Shown piece after piece: positions 49,292-62,779 of a DNA stretch of 64,000 nucleotides (position 1 is its first letter; each line of letters begins with the position of its first letter). The translations under genes and the position numbers were made by a program. The notes under the pieces are model-generated. The model was not told the origin of the DNA and did not search any database. It worked only from the letters and a program-made list of their open reading frames with translations. Location: assembly GCA_033026295.1 (NCBI GenBank), contig CM065180.1, positions 16,588,023 to 16,652,022 on the forward strand, read 5' to 3'. Source of the stretch: Channa striata. Lineage: Eukaryota > Chordata > Actinopteri > Anabantiformes > Channidae.

Positions 49292-49878
49292 GTAAGTACG
49301 CTAACTAACACAATTAAATATACTGCAGAGAATTGAAATGAAGTGTCAGATATTAAAGCTTTAAATACATGCAGTGTAATATTCTGTACATACATGGTAA
49401 TACTGAGTTTACCATTAGAAATCAAGATCAGGAGGGACTTTTGTGTCATAAGCTTAGACCTATAGGTTAACATCCAGAAATGACATGTAAATTATGAAAA
49501 GATCTGTTGTTTAAACAATAAAAGAAAAACGTTTCACACAGAATAAGATAAAAATAGAGGGTAGATATAGCTTCCTATAAAGATATGGTCAAAACCTTGA
49601 TTTTTTGATTAATAAATGTGATGTGTGCAGTATATTGAGCATACTGGTTAAAGTGATGTGCAAGTTAAAATCACAGATAACAGTGGTGGATACAGTCATG
49701 TCCATTCTACTGTATATTTGTTTTCAGGGAGTTCAAGTGAGTAGGTAAAAAAATCTGATGATAAAAGTCATCAAAGGTGTCTATGTAACTGCTGTTGTTG
49801 ACTGTTTAGAGCACATCCCAAGTTGGTTTCCCTTAAAAAGTTATCTTTTCTCTTCCCCACCCAGTTGCTGATTTGGAC

Positions 49879-52800
49879 ATGGATGATTTTGTTTGTAAAA
49901 AATTAAATGAATGGGGCCTCAGCGATTGGATAGAAACATTTAAAGGTAAAGTATTCTGATGCTTCGAGGTGGACACTGATCTTCTCCAGTTATTGATGTG
50001 ATCTACCAACACTGAAACATCTAAAACCTCTAAATGTGAAAAATGTTTGAATTTATCAAAATTTAACTAAAGACACTGTAGTAAAACGTTTTTGACATCG
50101 GCCACCAGAGGGCGCAGTGATGACCCTGCCACCATTTTCAATTGAAAACACATTGGAACATTGGAACACAATAACTATTGTTTTTTCTTCATGAAAACAG
50201 CCACCGGTGTTTATTCCAACAACCTTTATCAAAACTTAATTCTTTTGTTTCCAGGCATTGACAAGGATGTCTTTATAAGTCTTGATTCAGACAGGCTCAA
50301 TGTCTTGATTCCTAAAATTGGACCCAGAGTGAAATTAAGGAAGAGGCTCGAAGAATACCTACAGGTAAATTACTCTGGTGTGTCCACATACAGCTGTGTT
50401 ATGCCATTACAGGGACATGAACGTCTACCTATGTCTTGCATATAAAATGTACAGAAATGTAGAAAAGGACATCAAATAAAGAAACAACAAACTTGATGCA
50501 GAAATTTGTTCTTTTCCAAACTGCTCAACCACTGGAATATTTATGTTTTTAAAGCAGTTTAGAAATTTGTGCTATTAGCATTTAGCATAGTTTAGGCACC
50601 AAATTATTATTAGTATATAGTATTATTAGTACAGTATATGACACGTATTAATAAGTCACTATAATCCATAATTGATTTAAACAGTAAAACAATACCATTT
50701 CTGTTTACCATAATTGCAGTGTGATTCCATGGAGATGTGTGACTTTGTCCGGGACAAATTAACTGAATGGGATCTTTGTGAGTTGATTCAAAAATTTAAA
50801 GGTAAAGTTTTTAAATGGGCAGTATATGACATTATATATGTGCTTGTTTATTCAAATGTACCCAGAACATTCAACTTCAATATATTTTTTTACTTTAGAT
50901 GAAGGCATTGACGAGGAAAGTTTCCTAAGTCTTGAGGAGTCAGGAACCATCAATGTCTTAATTCCTAAAATTGGACCAAGAGTGAAATTCAGAAAGAGAC
51001 TCAGAGAATACTTACAGGTAATGTGCTACTGGACTTCAGTGTAAATAAAAAAGTAGATAAATACTTGTACTGAAATGAATTATATATGCAACAACTAAAA
51101 CAATAAAAAGCAAATCAGTCTTAATTTTAACCATGTACCCCACTGCAGGCCCAGAGAAGGCAGGATGATGTCCAGGAAATGGACACTGACACAAATCCAG
51201 AGGACGAGAACAGCCCTGAAGTGGTTAGTTATGTTAACACAAACGCAAACTAAACAGAATCTAACTCAAGTTATGCACCTTTAAGTTAGACACCTTGCTA
51301 AATACAGTAAGCAGTAAGATGTTATGGCAATGGTTTTGCACATTTTTATTTTGCGCACTCAAGGCTTTAATAACTCACTTTAGGATACTGTGGAATGACG
51401 GTTCAAATAACTGTACATTTCTTACATACAGGAACCAACCATTTTTCCATGGCCACCATTCGCATGGGAGCACACATCAACATCTGACAGAGACGGTGGA
51501 AGTGAGATGGTGAGAATTTGTACTGTGTAGCCCCATTCAGCTGAAACTTCTTTCATTTTGGGAGTTGAGGTGACTTCACCACTAACTGCACTAGTGATTT
51601 CAACTCTATTCCTTGTGCACATGTTTGTAATTGTTCATTAACACCCTACTAAAAATTACAGTAGTAATTACCAAGTATTTTTTTGAGTGGTGCATCGTAC
51701 TTTAACCTCAGGTGTTTCCAACAGTGGCTTATCCTTTAACTTTGAATTTGACTGAATTGGAAATTGAAAAAGTCAAAACTGTGTTTGCTAATTTGAAAAT
51801 TGAAACACTGGCATGTCGGTCTATCTGGGAACTAATATAATAGAAAGAATTAACTCCATGAGACACAAGACACTTTAAATTATCATCAAATATCTTGCTG
51901 GCAAATTGACAACTCAGCTCTGACCTTTCTGATCAATCCTTCCAGGTGTCTTGGTAGGCTTAGTACTGAGCTCTCATTTGACCTCCTCTGGAGTGCCCCA
52001 GGGATCTGTTTTTGGGCCTCTTTTCTGCTCCATGTATGCCACCCCTCTGGCTCCTGTTGTGTTCACACAGTTCCACTTTTCATTGCTATGCTAATCACAT
52101 GTAACTCTTCCTGTCTTTCCTCTCTGCCTGTTTCACTATTTGAATTAGAGAAAGGCTTTTCAAAGACTGTCCCCACAGAAATCTGGCTGACCAACTGAGC
52201 TTCAATGAACACATTTTGCCCATTTCCCTGACATATAGATTTGTCCAGTGCCTGATCCTACTTTCCTACGCTACCCTTCTTCAACTCACCCACCACATTC
52301 TTACCTTTGTTTTCTTGAATGTCCATGTCTATTCCAGACTGTAGAATTTGGAACAAACACTTAAATTACCCAAAGTGAAAATTTAATTAACGAGTGAAAA
52401 TTTAATTTTACACTTCAACAGTAATGTTAGGACAATCTGAATGGAGTTTTTCACATGTATTCAAATTATAGAGTTATACATATGATGGTAATATTTGTTT
52501 TTCTTTATAGACAGAAGAACCAATTTACCCTGGTGCAACAGTAACTCGAGGACAAGGCATACTTGCTGTACTACTCTTCATTGTGCGTCACTGTCTAACT
52601 GCCACTGGAAAGTCTGACTTAATGGCTCTACTGAATTATCTCCTTCCTAACCTGGCCCCTGCATTGACGTATATGTCTGATAAGGTCCCTGGCTTATCCA
52701 TTGTGTTTTACTGCCAGAAATGTCAAAACTACATTGGAAAAAATCCGGATGATGGTTCCTGTTCTGATTGTCATGCAGTGTTCAACAAGGCAAGCAATAT

Positions 52801-54673
52801 GCAAAGTGGACACTTCTTTTTGTCTGCATCTCTGAAAGATCTTCTGAAGGACACCCTTAAGAACTACAGCACAGAGTTGTTACCTAAAACAGTCAACCAT
52901 GAACATGAGATTAAAGATGTAATAGATGGCAAGATGTACCAGAATCTTCTAAGACAGGGTACACTGGCTGCAGATGACTTAACGCTTTCATGGAATTGTG
53001 ATGGTGTCCCAGTTTTTAACTCTACCCCGTACTCTATTTGGCCCCTTCAGTTTACTATCAACGAGCTTCCTTACATGCAAAGAAAGGAAAATGTGATAGT
53101 TGCAGGACTTTGGTTTGGCCCAGAAAAGCCTAAAATGAACACATTTCTCAAGCCATTTGTAGATGAATGCCGTGATTTAGCTGATCGTCCATTTCAGTGG
53201 AGAGACAGCAGTGGCTCAGATCACTCCTCCAAAGTCTTCATTTTGGTTTGTTCCTCTGATGCTGTTGCACGGCCACTCCTCAGGAATTGCAGACAATTCA
53301 ATGGGGAATACGGTTGTGACTGGTGTTTACACCCTGGCACCATGGTCAGAAAGGGCAATGGATATATGAGGTGCTATCATTATGATGAAACAATACAAAT
53401 GGCAAGGTCACATGAAATGTTCGTGGATAACGCAGAACAGGCTGCAAATTCAACCACCTCCAAAAATGGAGTAAAAGGATTGTCCTTGCTTTGCATGCTT
53501 CCCTCCTTTAACATTGTTTTTGGGTTTGTTCCTGAGTACATGCACTCAGTTCTACTTGGTGTGTCCAAACAACTGATGTCTCTGTGGTTGGACCCAGTCA
53601 ACTCAAAGAAACCTTGGTATGTAGGTGACAAGATTTCAGAAATGGACTCCTGTCTTCTCCAGCTGAAGCCACCATCAGACATAACCAGACCTCCACAGTC
53701 ACTGAAGTGTTGGGAGAAGTGGAAGGCATGGGAGTGGCGAGCATTCCTTTTGTTTTACGCTATTAGAGTCCTGCCAGGTATCATGGATCCTGAGTTTCTG
53801 GAACATTACTTTTACTTGTCATTTAGCATTCACATTCTTCTGCAAGAAACAGTATCCAAACGTGACCTTGAGCTGGCTCATAATCATCTGGTATGCTTTG
53901 TGAAAGACATGGAACTACATTATGGTAAAGAAAATGTGTCTTTCAACTGCCATCAGTTAATCCACTTAACTGAAAGTGTGGAGAACTGGGGGCCTCTCTG
54001 GGCAACATCAGCATTCAGTTTTGAGAGAAACAATGGAAATCTAAGGTCTCTGCTTGGTGACAGAAAGAATAATCATCAACACATTTGCCAGCAGTTTCTT
54101 GTTTGGCAGCACATCCCCGGGCACTTAATTTCTTCGGTTTTTAACCGACAATCAGATTTTAACGAGTTATTAACCCAGCACTCACCAGTGGATGATGGCA
54201 GAGTCCCTAACAGGCCCTTTGGAAATTCATCACATGTAGACCTTACAGAATCCATGAAACACGTAATAGAGGAACTTCTAAATCGACCTGTTCTCGTAAG
54301 GTCAGTAGAAGCTTTTGACAGTTTCGTAAATGGAAACACTGTTTATCATTCGAGAAACTGTGAGACAAGCAAAACTGACTGTGTTGTTAAACTCAACAGT
54401 TGCTACTGTGGAGAAATACAGATGATTTTACTTGTTCGAGAAAACTGTGTTTGTGCAACCCACTGCTCATGCCAGGCCATCCCAATTATTGTGGTCCAAC
54501 TGTACAACACCCAACCTCATACAATGTTCCGTGATGTAAATCTTAATAGAACTTTTACAAGAGTTGAAAGGACAGATCAACATAAAGCTTTTTTCCTCAG
54601 TGACATCAGGCGTAAATGCATGTATGTGGATGGTTGGCTTGTGCCTCTACCAAACACATATGAAAGATATTAG
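49879..54673 (+). CDS. SAM-SAM-transposase fusion gene
   Basis: Exons 49879-49945, 50255-50364, 50720-50801, 50899-51017, 51149-51223, 51432-51509, 52511-54673: 2694 nt, 897 residues, every GT-AG junction in phase. Exons 1-2 and 3-4 each form one SAM-like module (MDDFVCKKLNEWGLSDWI..., NVLIPKIGPRVKLRKRLEEY; then DFVRDKLTEWDLCELI..., GIDEESFLSLEE). Exons 5-6 are an acidic linker. The last exon is a tnp2/Transposase_21-like (CACTA/EnSpm) domain: zinc ribbon C245/C248/C261/C264, NCDGVPVF (D341), LVCSSDAVARP (D427), CDWC, PEYMHSVLLGVSKQL, and FSFERNNGNL (E682), so a candidate DDE triad is kept. The start ATG and promoter match GTPase copy 2. I infer a host gene built from a SAM exon set and a captured transposase. 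Whether it still moves DNA is unknown. Confidence 0.8.
51880..52335 (+). mobile_element. L2-like LINE RT remnant in intron 6
   Basis: Decayed RT with GVPQGSVFGPLF (near 51992) and a broken YAD-type block near 52085. Inserted between the linker exon and the transposase exon. Confidence 0.65.
52511..54673 (+). mobile_element. CACTA/EnSpm-type transposase domain, single exon
   Basis: 720 codons without intron or stop, beginning directly after a good acceptor (TTCTTTATAG). The absence of introns against six small upstream exons marks it as transposon-derived. I found no CACTA terminal repeats next to it, which argues for capture of the coding region rather than a whole mobile copy. Confidence 0.7.
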
Positions 54674-56486
54674 AGGCACCACACAGCTAAAGCACTAGCA
54701 GAGCCCAAAATGGTGCACACTGTACATAGGAACTACAATTTGTGTTCGACCAGGTGTGAACCTAACTAAGAGCATATTGTGTCTTTAATATTTGTTCAAC
54801 CTAAGGTTCAATACTTTTTGGCTTTCTCATCTAATGGCAAGTAAATTTATTTGATTTCGATTTGCTTTTTTTTTTTTACTATTTAAGGGTTTTTGTTATG
54901 ATGTGATCTCTGTAATCTTGATAACTTTTTAACATTGAAGCCTGTATTTGCATTTAGTGATCATGTATAAATAATACATGTTATATGTACAAATAGAACT
55001 GTGGGAACCTCAGATGTGATACATGCACTATGTAATATTATAGGTCTGGTTTTATTTTCTCTACTAGAAATTACATGGCATATACTTTCTACACACTTTC
55101 AAAAGCTACTTTGAAAACAAGGCAATGAAAAAGAACTACAGATTTATTTTATTTCTTATAGAACATATTAAAATGTGTTGATACTGTGTGTTGATTATTA
55201 CATGTAGATTCTTTTTTACTACATTAACATTAGCTGTTACAAAATATTTTGCAAAAAAAATGTATAAACTGTTTAATGCACATGATAAAATCCACTTGTT
55301 CAGTGTTTATGTTTCATTCTGACCTAAATATGAGTCAAAAAAATGTTTAGTGTCTTTAAGAAAATCCATAATTAAAAGCAAAAAACTAAAACTAGCTTAA
55401 TATGGGCTCATGCAGTTTAATGCCTCGTTGTGTACATCACAGACAGTTTTCATTGTTTCATTCCATTTTTATCATGAATCAGAGTCTGTAAAACTCAAAC
55501 AAGATCAGAATTTATTGTAGTCATAGAAAACACTTTTAAAATAAATACATTTTAAAAAGCAATGGCAATGCTACTGACAAAGAAAGATTTCAATGTGGCA
55601 CTGAATAACTGAGTGCACCAATTAACACGGTAAACACAACGTTAATATTCTTGTATTCAAAGGCTAACCCTTATTCTTGGGATAAGGGAAATAAGGGACA
55701 TTTTGGGGGAATTTTGCATGCATTTTATATTTTGATTTTAGCAGTTTATACAGGAAACTCTATAGCAAATGCTTGATATGGATCTCCTATTATGTGAATC
55801 TACATTAGTATAACAGTGTTCCAGTGTGTAAACTAATACAATTGGATTTTTTTTAAATCAGGCCTTACTTTAAGATAAATATTGACACCCAGTGAAGTGC
55901 CTCGAAGTACTGTAAACCCAGCACCAATAAATAAAGAATGCACGATTAGGTTTTTGAGCCCTTTAACAAAAATAAAAAATACAATTAGTGAATTTAACAC
56001 TTTAAATCCTGTGTTGCCATGGCACAAACGTTATGACTTTCAGCAAAAAAACGATGTTTGTGAAATCTCAGCAATAAGCACTAGATTATAAATACAACTG
56101 CTAAATATATGCATGCTAAAACATTAAAGAGGCATAATTCTTAGGCACAGAAACTGTTTTAACTTTATCTTTGATCTTCTTTGGCTGTCCTTTACGGAGT
56201 AGCCAGAAGTGCTAAGTGATTACATTTATTTAAAAGAAACCTGCGTGGTCATTCAAGGATCCATCTACACATGTACACTAAACTATGTTTAATAATTAGC
56301 TGTTAACACGACAGCAAACTACAACAGTTAAATAATGGCATTATTGTATACAATCATTTTAATCTCTGAAGGTAGATCAAAGACAGTTGTCCTTTTAGCA
56401 GCGCTAAGTGGTGTTTTTAAGTGTTGCAAAGTTTGTGTCACAAGACTAAAAATTCAAGTTCATAGGTCAAGGGATGTTGAGACACG
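54674..56486. other. Convergent intergenic region
   Basis: AT-rich 3' flanks of the SAM-transposase (+) and ccp110 (-). AATAAA at 55540-55545 (+) and TTTATT at 56225-56230 (AATAAA on -) are candidate poly(A) signals. No gene seen. Confidence 0.45.
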
Positions 56487-59400
56487 TTAACCAAGAGAGT
56501 GCTGCTTCTTCAAGCTGTCTGAGCGCCTCACTCTCTCCTCTGGGGTCTTTCTGTACCAGCTCCTGGAAAGAACCATGCATTGTCATGTTGGAATGACTTC
56601 AAAGGCATTAATTAAACAGTGAATTGCAATTTTGTAGTTTTTACAGTATGATCCAGTAAACATAAGCAACATTAAATTGTAATGCACAGCCTCTGTTGTA
56701 AGCTGTAAGCAGGACAGAAGCAAACAAAGTAGAAAATCAAGCTCACCCCTGGCGGTTCAGCTGGCCGAGAACAGGGGAATTTTGGCCCTGGCTTGGCTTC
56801 AGAACTCTGGGAAAGAAAAAAAATAGTAACGTGAGCAAGAAAACACAGTTCAACACCCAATCAGAAAATATAGAGCACAAATAAAAAGTGAAAAGAATAA
56901 ATAAGCCGTGTTTGCCACCTTGTGGTTGTTGGGCTCTTTGGCTTCTGCTGCCCTTTCCTAGCTTGTGCTGGAGATTCACCAACCCTGAAGTAAAAACATA
57001 AATAAAAACACTGCTGATCACTATATTTCATTAAAAACATTAATACCTAAAACCAGATGCTCTTTGCCATGGAAGTCTATCTTTCTCTTTCACATCTTAC
57101 TTTTTTTTCCTATCCAGAGACCTCTGTGTAGCTGAAGACAGAACCACTTTCTCTTTTGGGCACTTGGCTTTTTCCTGCAGGTTTGGCACAATCAGAAAGA
57201 ATAGAGTTTATGACAGTAGTAACACAATACAGTAGTTTGCATTCCTGTTTTGAATACATTTTGAAAGAATTGGCATTGGCCCCAGGATCATGATGCCAAC
57301 TATAAACAAGGTGAAAATAAACTGAAGACAGGATTTGTAAATTTCAGGCATACACAGTTTTTCACAGTCAAAACAGTTTTTTCAGGTCTTTCTTGAAGTA
57401 AAAGAAAAAAATGTCATCTTCTTCTGATAAGTATTGCTGTGTGATTAATGACTGGCTCATATTTTCAGGTTACCATGTCTCGTAGCTTCCTTTCTGCACG
57501 GAGTTCTCTGTCTTGTTGCAACAATGCTAATCGATCCACGAGAGGCATTTCAAAGAAGATATCGTGGATGTCATAAAGAGCTGCACGTAACTGAGGGACA
57601 AAAGATATACACATGTAAACAAAGAAAAGACGGACTTCTGCTGTTGTGTAGTTGACAGTAACTACACATTTCTACCTGGGCTCTAACTCTCTCTTGCAGA
57701 GAGAGATCTTGTGCTGAATAGTTGCATTTCTTCTGTGGAGCCTCAGTCTGGAATGAATAAATGAACTCCTTTGTATCCTAAGGAAGCAAACACACAGAAC
57801 ACAATTTTAAACCGTTTTTCCAAACACTGACATGTGGAATATATCAAATAACGTTTTAAACTTGCATGGTCTTCTGAGCTCTTACCACAACAGTCTGACG
57901 CAGTTGTTTAACCTTCTCGGTTTTTAGAAGTCTGCGTGTGAGAAAGCCACGAGTGATGGCGGTAACTCGACACAACGCTCTCTGCTGCTCTGCAGTCAGA
58001 GCCTGAAAATTGCAGTAAGGATCCATATGATGGTTTGAGAAATTAATAGCAATGTAATGTATGAACACATGCAGTCTCACACACCCTCTAGTCATCTAGG
58101 GCATACCCACCAAACTGAGCCTTGCTCGTGGTTTGCTGGCTGCCCAAGTGGGCCCCCACAGATAAACTGGGGGCTGGACAGAGGGTGAAGACACATTGGA
58201 ACTAACCGGACTGGGAAACCCTGGAAACAGAATAAGCAGATACTTTCAATGGAAATATACAGACCAAAAATAACCAAAAGACTGATTCTTTTGTATGGTA
58301 AAGTGATACCGTTACCGTGTCCTGGTGATCGCTCAGATGGTGTGTGGCCCGGGCTTATTCTGGGGCGGGAGGGGCTAACAAGAGGGCAGCTGTAAGCATC
58401 TCCACTCAGAGACCAAACACAGCCCTGCTCCTTCAGTCTTCTCTCAGTCTCCTCTAGTTCCTAAACACATTCATTAACGCACATATAACATTATCAGTTT
58501 TGCTCTGGAGATATTGTAGAACAAAAGCCGAAGAGAGAACAAAGTCTCACTACAACAAAGCAACAAAATAATTTCATTAGGTTTGTTTTTTTTTTTTTTT
58601 GACTATGCATAATTAACTAACTAAACATTCAACAAAGACACTGTGTGATTCTATGGGCTGACCAGGCGGAGGTGCTGTTGCTCTTTCTCCTGTTCAGCCA
58701 GCAGCAGTGACATCTGCAAAGCGTGCTCCTCCTCTAGACGCCTTTGCATGTCCTCTAAAGCCTGTGCTCGTCTCTGGGTCTCCTCTGATGACGTGCACAA
58801 ACAAACACAAGTAAAACCACTTATTTTTTACCTCCAAACAGTTTATTCATTTTCCCTAAGTTTATTACACAATATTTAAATTAAAACTGCAGAGTGATCT
58901 TAGTGGAAAATGTACATTTTAGGCAGGGGACACCGTAAATACAGAGTGCATTATTATTATTGAAAAGACTCACCTGTCTTGCTTGTTTGTGACTCCATTG
59001 CATTTCTGAGAACAATTGGTGTGACCCTTCCATTATTTGGACTCCGAGGACTATCAGGGCTCATATGGGGCCTCGGTAGAGATGGTGAGGGATTCCCTAC
59101 TTCATAAGTCTGATTTAAGGGAGCAGTTGGGGTCCGTCGACTAGCAGCCGACCATGTAACTCCTGCCATGAAACGAGGAACTCTTTCCTGGCTGCGGTCT
59201 ATGTGCTCAACTCTAGAGTGGTGGGTATGCAGCTGGCTGTCCAGAGTGTGGCAACGCCGGCGAAATCCTGCAGCCAGATGTTCATGGTGTCCCATTGGGC
59301 TGGACACTGAGACACTGACAGGGCTACAGGCCTCCTTCACTGGTGAGTTACCACAATGACTAGACCGACGGTTGCCACTGATAATACTAGCCCCACTGTC

Positions 59401-61696
59401 AATTCCCATTGAGCCCCAGTAATCAGAGACTCCTGTGAGGGCCTCTCCCCAGTCTGACATACCACCACCTTCTCCTGGCCTTCCAGGACTTCTAGGAATA
59501 AGGTCTGCTGGGCCAATGGGAAATGAAACGTGAATGTTGCCTGTAGAAACTGGGCGTGGTCTGCGCCTCCGTGGATGGGGACTGGTGCTGGGCTGTGGAC
59601 TGGGGAGACGAGCAAAATGATCAGGTAAACTAGGTGAAAGGCAGCCAGACTGTTGGGGAATGGGGTCATACGGAGTCTGAGGCTGGAGTTTGTTCTGAGG
59701 TTGACCTACAGGGCTATGCTGCAGACTAAATCCAAACTCAACATTAGTGTTCCCCAGGGGACTACAGGTCTTATTCTCCTTGTCTGAGACCTTCTCTGTT
59801 GGAGGAGTCTGAGAGACTGTATGGACGACTTTTGAGCCCTGATGACTCTCTCGCTCTCTCTTTACATACTCTCTAGATCTCTTAAGAAGGCTGTCCAAAC
59901 TAATGTCCTCTTCTTCTTCCTCTCCCTCTTCACTCCTCTCTTCATTTTCTACCTTCACTGCCTCGTGGCCATTGAGGGTAGGGATCTCAGAACATGGATT
60001 TGCAAGGCAATCATTTGTACGAAGCTCAAGTTCAGAGTCTCTGGGAAGTCCAGGTGAGTCAGTGACCAGGGTGTAGCCTGTAACTGGTGAAGATTTAGAA
60101 GCCGGCAATTTGTCAGCCTCTTCAATCTGTACTATATGTACCTGTGAAGACATAACAATAGGGATGAATGACCAGTAACCAGACTTTTGGTTTTGGTCAT
60201 GGTATTAACAAAGGCAGTCATAATTTCAGACACATGATTATTCGCATATATTTAGACCATAAATTTCCTAAGTAAAGCAGATCTTCTGGGCATCATTCTT
60301 TTGGATTCTGAGTTACACAACAGGGCCATCACTGGGTAAAAATAGCACAGCCTGCCAGAAAAAGGGTTGCGTCAGGAATCTTCTCCACAAATGTCACTAG
60401 AGATTTAATTACAAACTGTAATTAAGTTATTGTGCTACATCTTTGGACTGACACACAGACCTATTTGTTATCTGAATATATTAAATAAAGCAGGTTTGCA
60501 TAAATATATCAATAAAGTGTTGTAGTTTTTTATGTTGTATAGCATTAATAGACATTTTATGTAGCTTTTCTGCCTGCTTTTTTAATAGAAAAAAGCAGGC
60601 TGCTTCTTCATTTCACCTACTGCTGGTTACGATCATCTTGTGCTACTGACCTGAGCTTGATCCAGTAGGGTCTGAACTTGGGCCAGAATCTTATTTCTCT
60701 GCTGGTTCTGTCTGTCCACCTCCAACTGGACTGCCCTCTGCCTGTGGTCGCGCATCTCAGAGCGCTGCTCAGCACTCAACTGGAAAAAGGTTTAAAAAAT
60801 TAATCTAAAAAAAAACAAAATACTGTATTGCTACAATGAAAACAATGTTACTGTTTCACAGACCTAAACAATATCATCACACATGAGAAACAATACGTCA
60901 AGAGCTCTTTAAGATATGATGCCATGGTTACTTTTATTTTTGTGTCTTATTTGGGTGAGAATGCTCCCCTCTCCTATGCCTACCTATTTCTGAAAACATA
61001 TTGTCTTATCAGTCAGCAGCAGTTGGATTCTCCTGACTAACTCCTATCAAACAGCCTTGATGTCCTTCATTGTCGATTATTTCCCCTCGCTTTCTGCTGC
61101 CAACTGCTGATCGTACTGGAACTAGTCAGCATGTGTTTGTGGCCCGAATTTCACAATTTTTCCCCTTAAATTTAATCCTTGTTAGTGTGCATCTCTTTTT
61201 ATGTTGATGTATGCACAGTGTGTGTGTATCATACCAGCCTCGCTTCATTGTTGCTATGACTGAAACACGAGCACAATGTTTTCTGTTTCTATGCAGCGCA
61301 GAGACACTAAAGCACAGTCACAGCGGGAGAGTGACAGATTCATTGATTTTCTTGGGAATCCAACCAAACATTTCTTCATTAAACAGCAGAACCATCTTTG
61401 TGGCAACAGATTACTTTGCTCTGAATATCACAACACTTGCACCTCAAAACACCACCATGGCTTCTGTCTGCTTTTGAAGAAGAAACTAAGTCGGTCAGCT
61501 ACATCTTGTGTCCCTTCAGCTTAAGTTCTGATGTTTATTTCTTCCTTACCAGGGGCAAAAGCACGGCTCTTCCATGGAAGCGGATGACAGAGCAAGCCTT
61601 CAGGGAACATAGTGGCTCACATGTCCTCTTCTTGAGTTTCCCCTCCTCCTGCAGTATGGCCAGACTCCGCAGGCAGAACTCCTCATAGCTTTCCAT
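56487..61696 (-). CDS. ccp110: Centriolar coiled-coil protein of 110 kDa (CP110)
   Basis: Coding exons on -: 61696-61550, 60779-60651, 60141-58974, 58784-58663, 58460-58316, 58220-58111, 58002-57886, 57777-57676, 57590-57474, 57174-57101, 56984-56919, 56806-56747, 56562-56487; 2433 nt, 810 residues, phases consistent. CP110 caps the distal end of centrioles with CEP97 and blocks ciliogenesis. Diagnostic segments: N-terminal MESYEEFCLRSLAILQEE and SVIRFHGRAVLLPL, a helical segment at 50-92, SLDSLLKRSREYVKRERE at 173-190, a KEN motif at 213-215, LPSPQPSTSPHPRRRRPRP, coiled coil from 482, the IQ-like TRGFLTRRLLKTEKVKQLRQ in 608-646 (centrin/calmodulin-type), and QERVRAQLRAALYDIHDIFF spanning an exon junction. 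Human CP110 is about 1000 residues; the shortening is in the low-complexity middle. Its transcription runs toward the SAM-transposase gene. Confidence 0.95.
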
Positions 61697-62469
61697 CTCT
61701 GGACAGACCCACAGTCTGAATGGGAGACACACACCATGTGGCCTCCTCACCCAGCTGTTGACAATAAATAGACAAAGTGGAATCAGACATGTGATCTTGG
61801 ACTGCATCGGGTGCGGATCACTATGGGCATCCATCTGTAATCATAAGTGGACGAGCAGGACAAAAGAGGGTCTGTCTACCCTTAGTGTTTGTGTCACACT
61901 CATCACATTCCTGCCATTCCTTCCGCTCAGCCTGACTTTCATTTTCGTGTATCATTGAAATAAATGCGATCGTGTGTCGGGTCACCACAGGGTCTATTTG
62001 TGAGCAAACGTCTGATCCAGACCCTGTGCGGATCCCGGGGACTGGAGCACAGGGCGTTAGCCTGTACGCACAGTCGAAACAGTAAATCCAGGAAAGCCGC
62101 TTCGTGACAGGTAGTGGGTCTTTGAAAACCACCATCCATCGGTCAGGTTTAACTCATTCCTCCGGGCGCTTTTCCGTGCTGACCGAATAACGTTAACCCA
62201 GTGCTCTTCATTTGCCTCTGTGTAATTACGGCAGCTACTCGCAAATGATTCATTACCGCCTTTAACGGAGCAGTGGAGGCAGGAGCGGCTTTTACTATTA
62301 AACAGCTGTTTCTCAAGCTTAATACCGGTGGGTTTGAATACATAATTTTAAGAAATGCTTCATTTTTACGGCATCTTTAAAGGCTGAATAAACGATTTAG
62401 TGTAGACATGCCCTGGCAGCAGAATGGCAGTGGATAAATCAGTGCCTACTCTCGGTGTCATTTTCTTAC

Positions 62470-62720
62470 CTTCAAAATGGAGAAACGGTAAATCTCCGAA
62501 CGACAAATGTCGCTGGGGAACAATATATTGGCCACTATAACAATAACATTGTGCTTATTTCCATCTCGGGTTTCCCACATGGATGTACGCTGGCCACCGT
62601 CATCTTTATTAACTCTTCCGGGCTCCAACAGCGCCTCCTAGCAACAGCACGCAGGCCACGTTCCAACACTGTCCACGCGACCTGTCGACGTTGCCTTGTG
62701 GGAGGATTCGACTCATTGAC
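62470..62720 (-). promoter_or_regulatory. ccp110: 5' UTR exon and CpG-rich promoter of ccp110
   Basis: A good - strand donor (GTAAGAAAA) ends at 62470, and exon 61698 begins two bases before the ATG. Sequence from 62580 to 62780 is CpG-rich for this window (CGCGCGCCCG near 62730), fitting a housekeeping promoter. Transcription start not determined. Confidence 0.5.
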
Positions 62721-62779
62721 TATTCCGTTCGCGCGCCCGTAAATGAACGATTGCAGAATGTCGCGAATATTAGAGGAAA

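Noticed and set aside
53380..54339. Two - strand open frames of 87-100 codons
   Set aside because: Antisense shadows of the transposase exon.
52583..54673. Transposase exon as a stand-alone gene beginning at 52583
   Set aside because: Codon 52583 is GTG and the frame stays open 24 codons upstream to a clean acceptor at 52510, so it is a 3' exon of a spliced gene.
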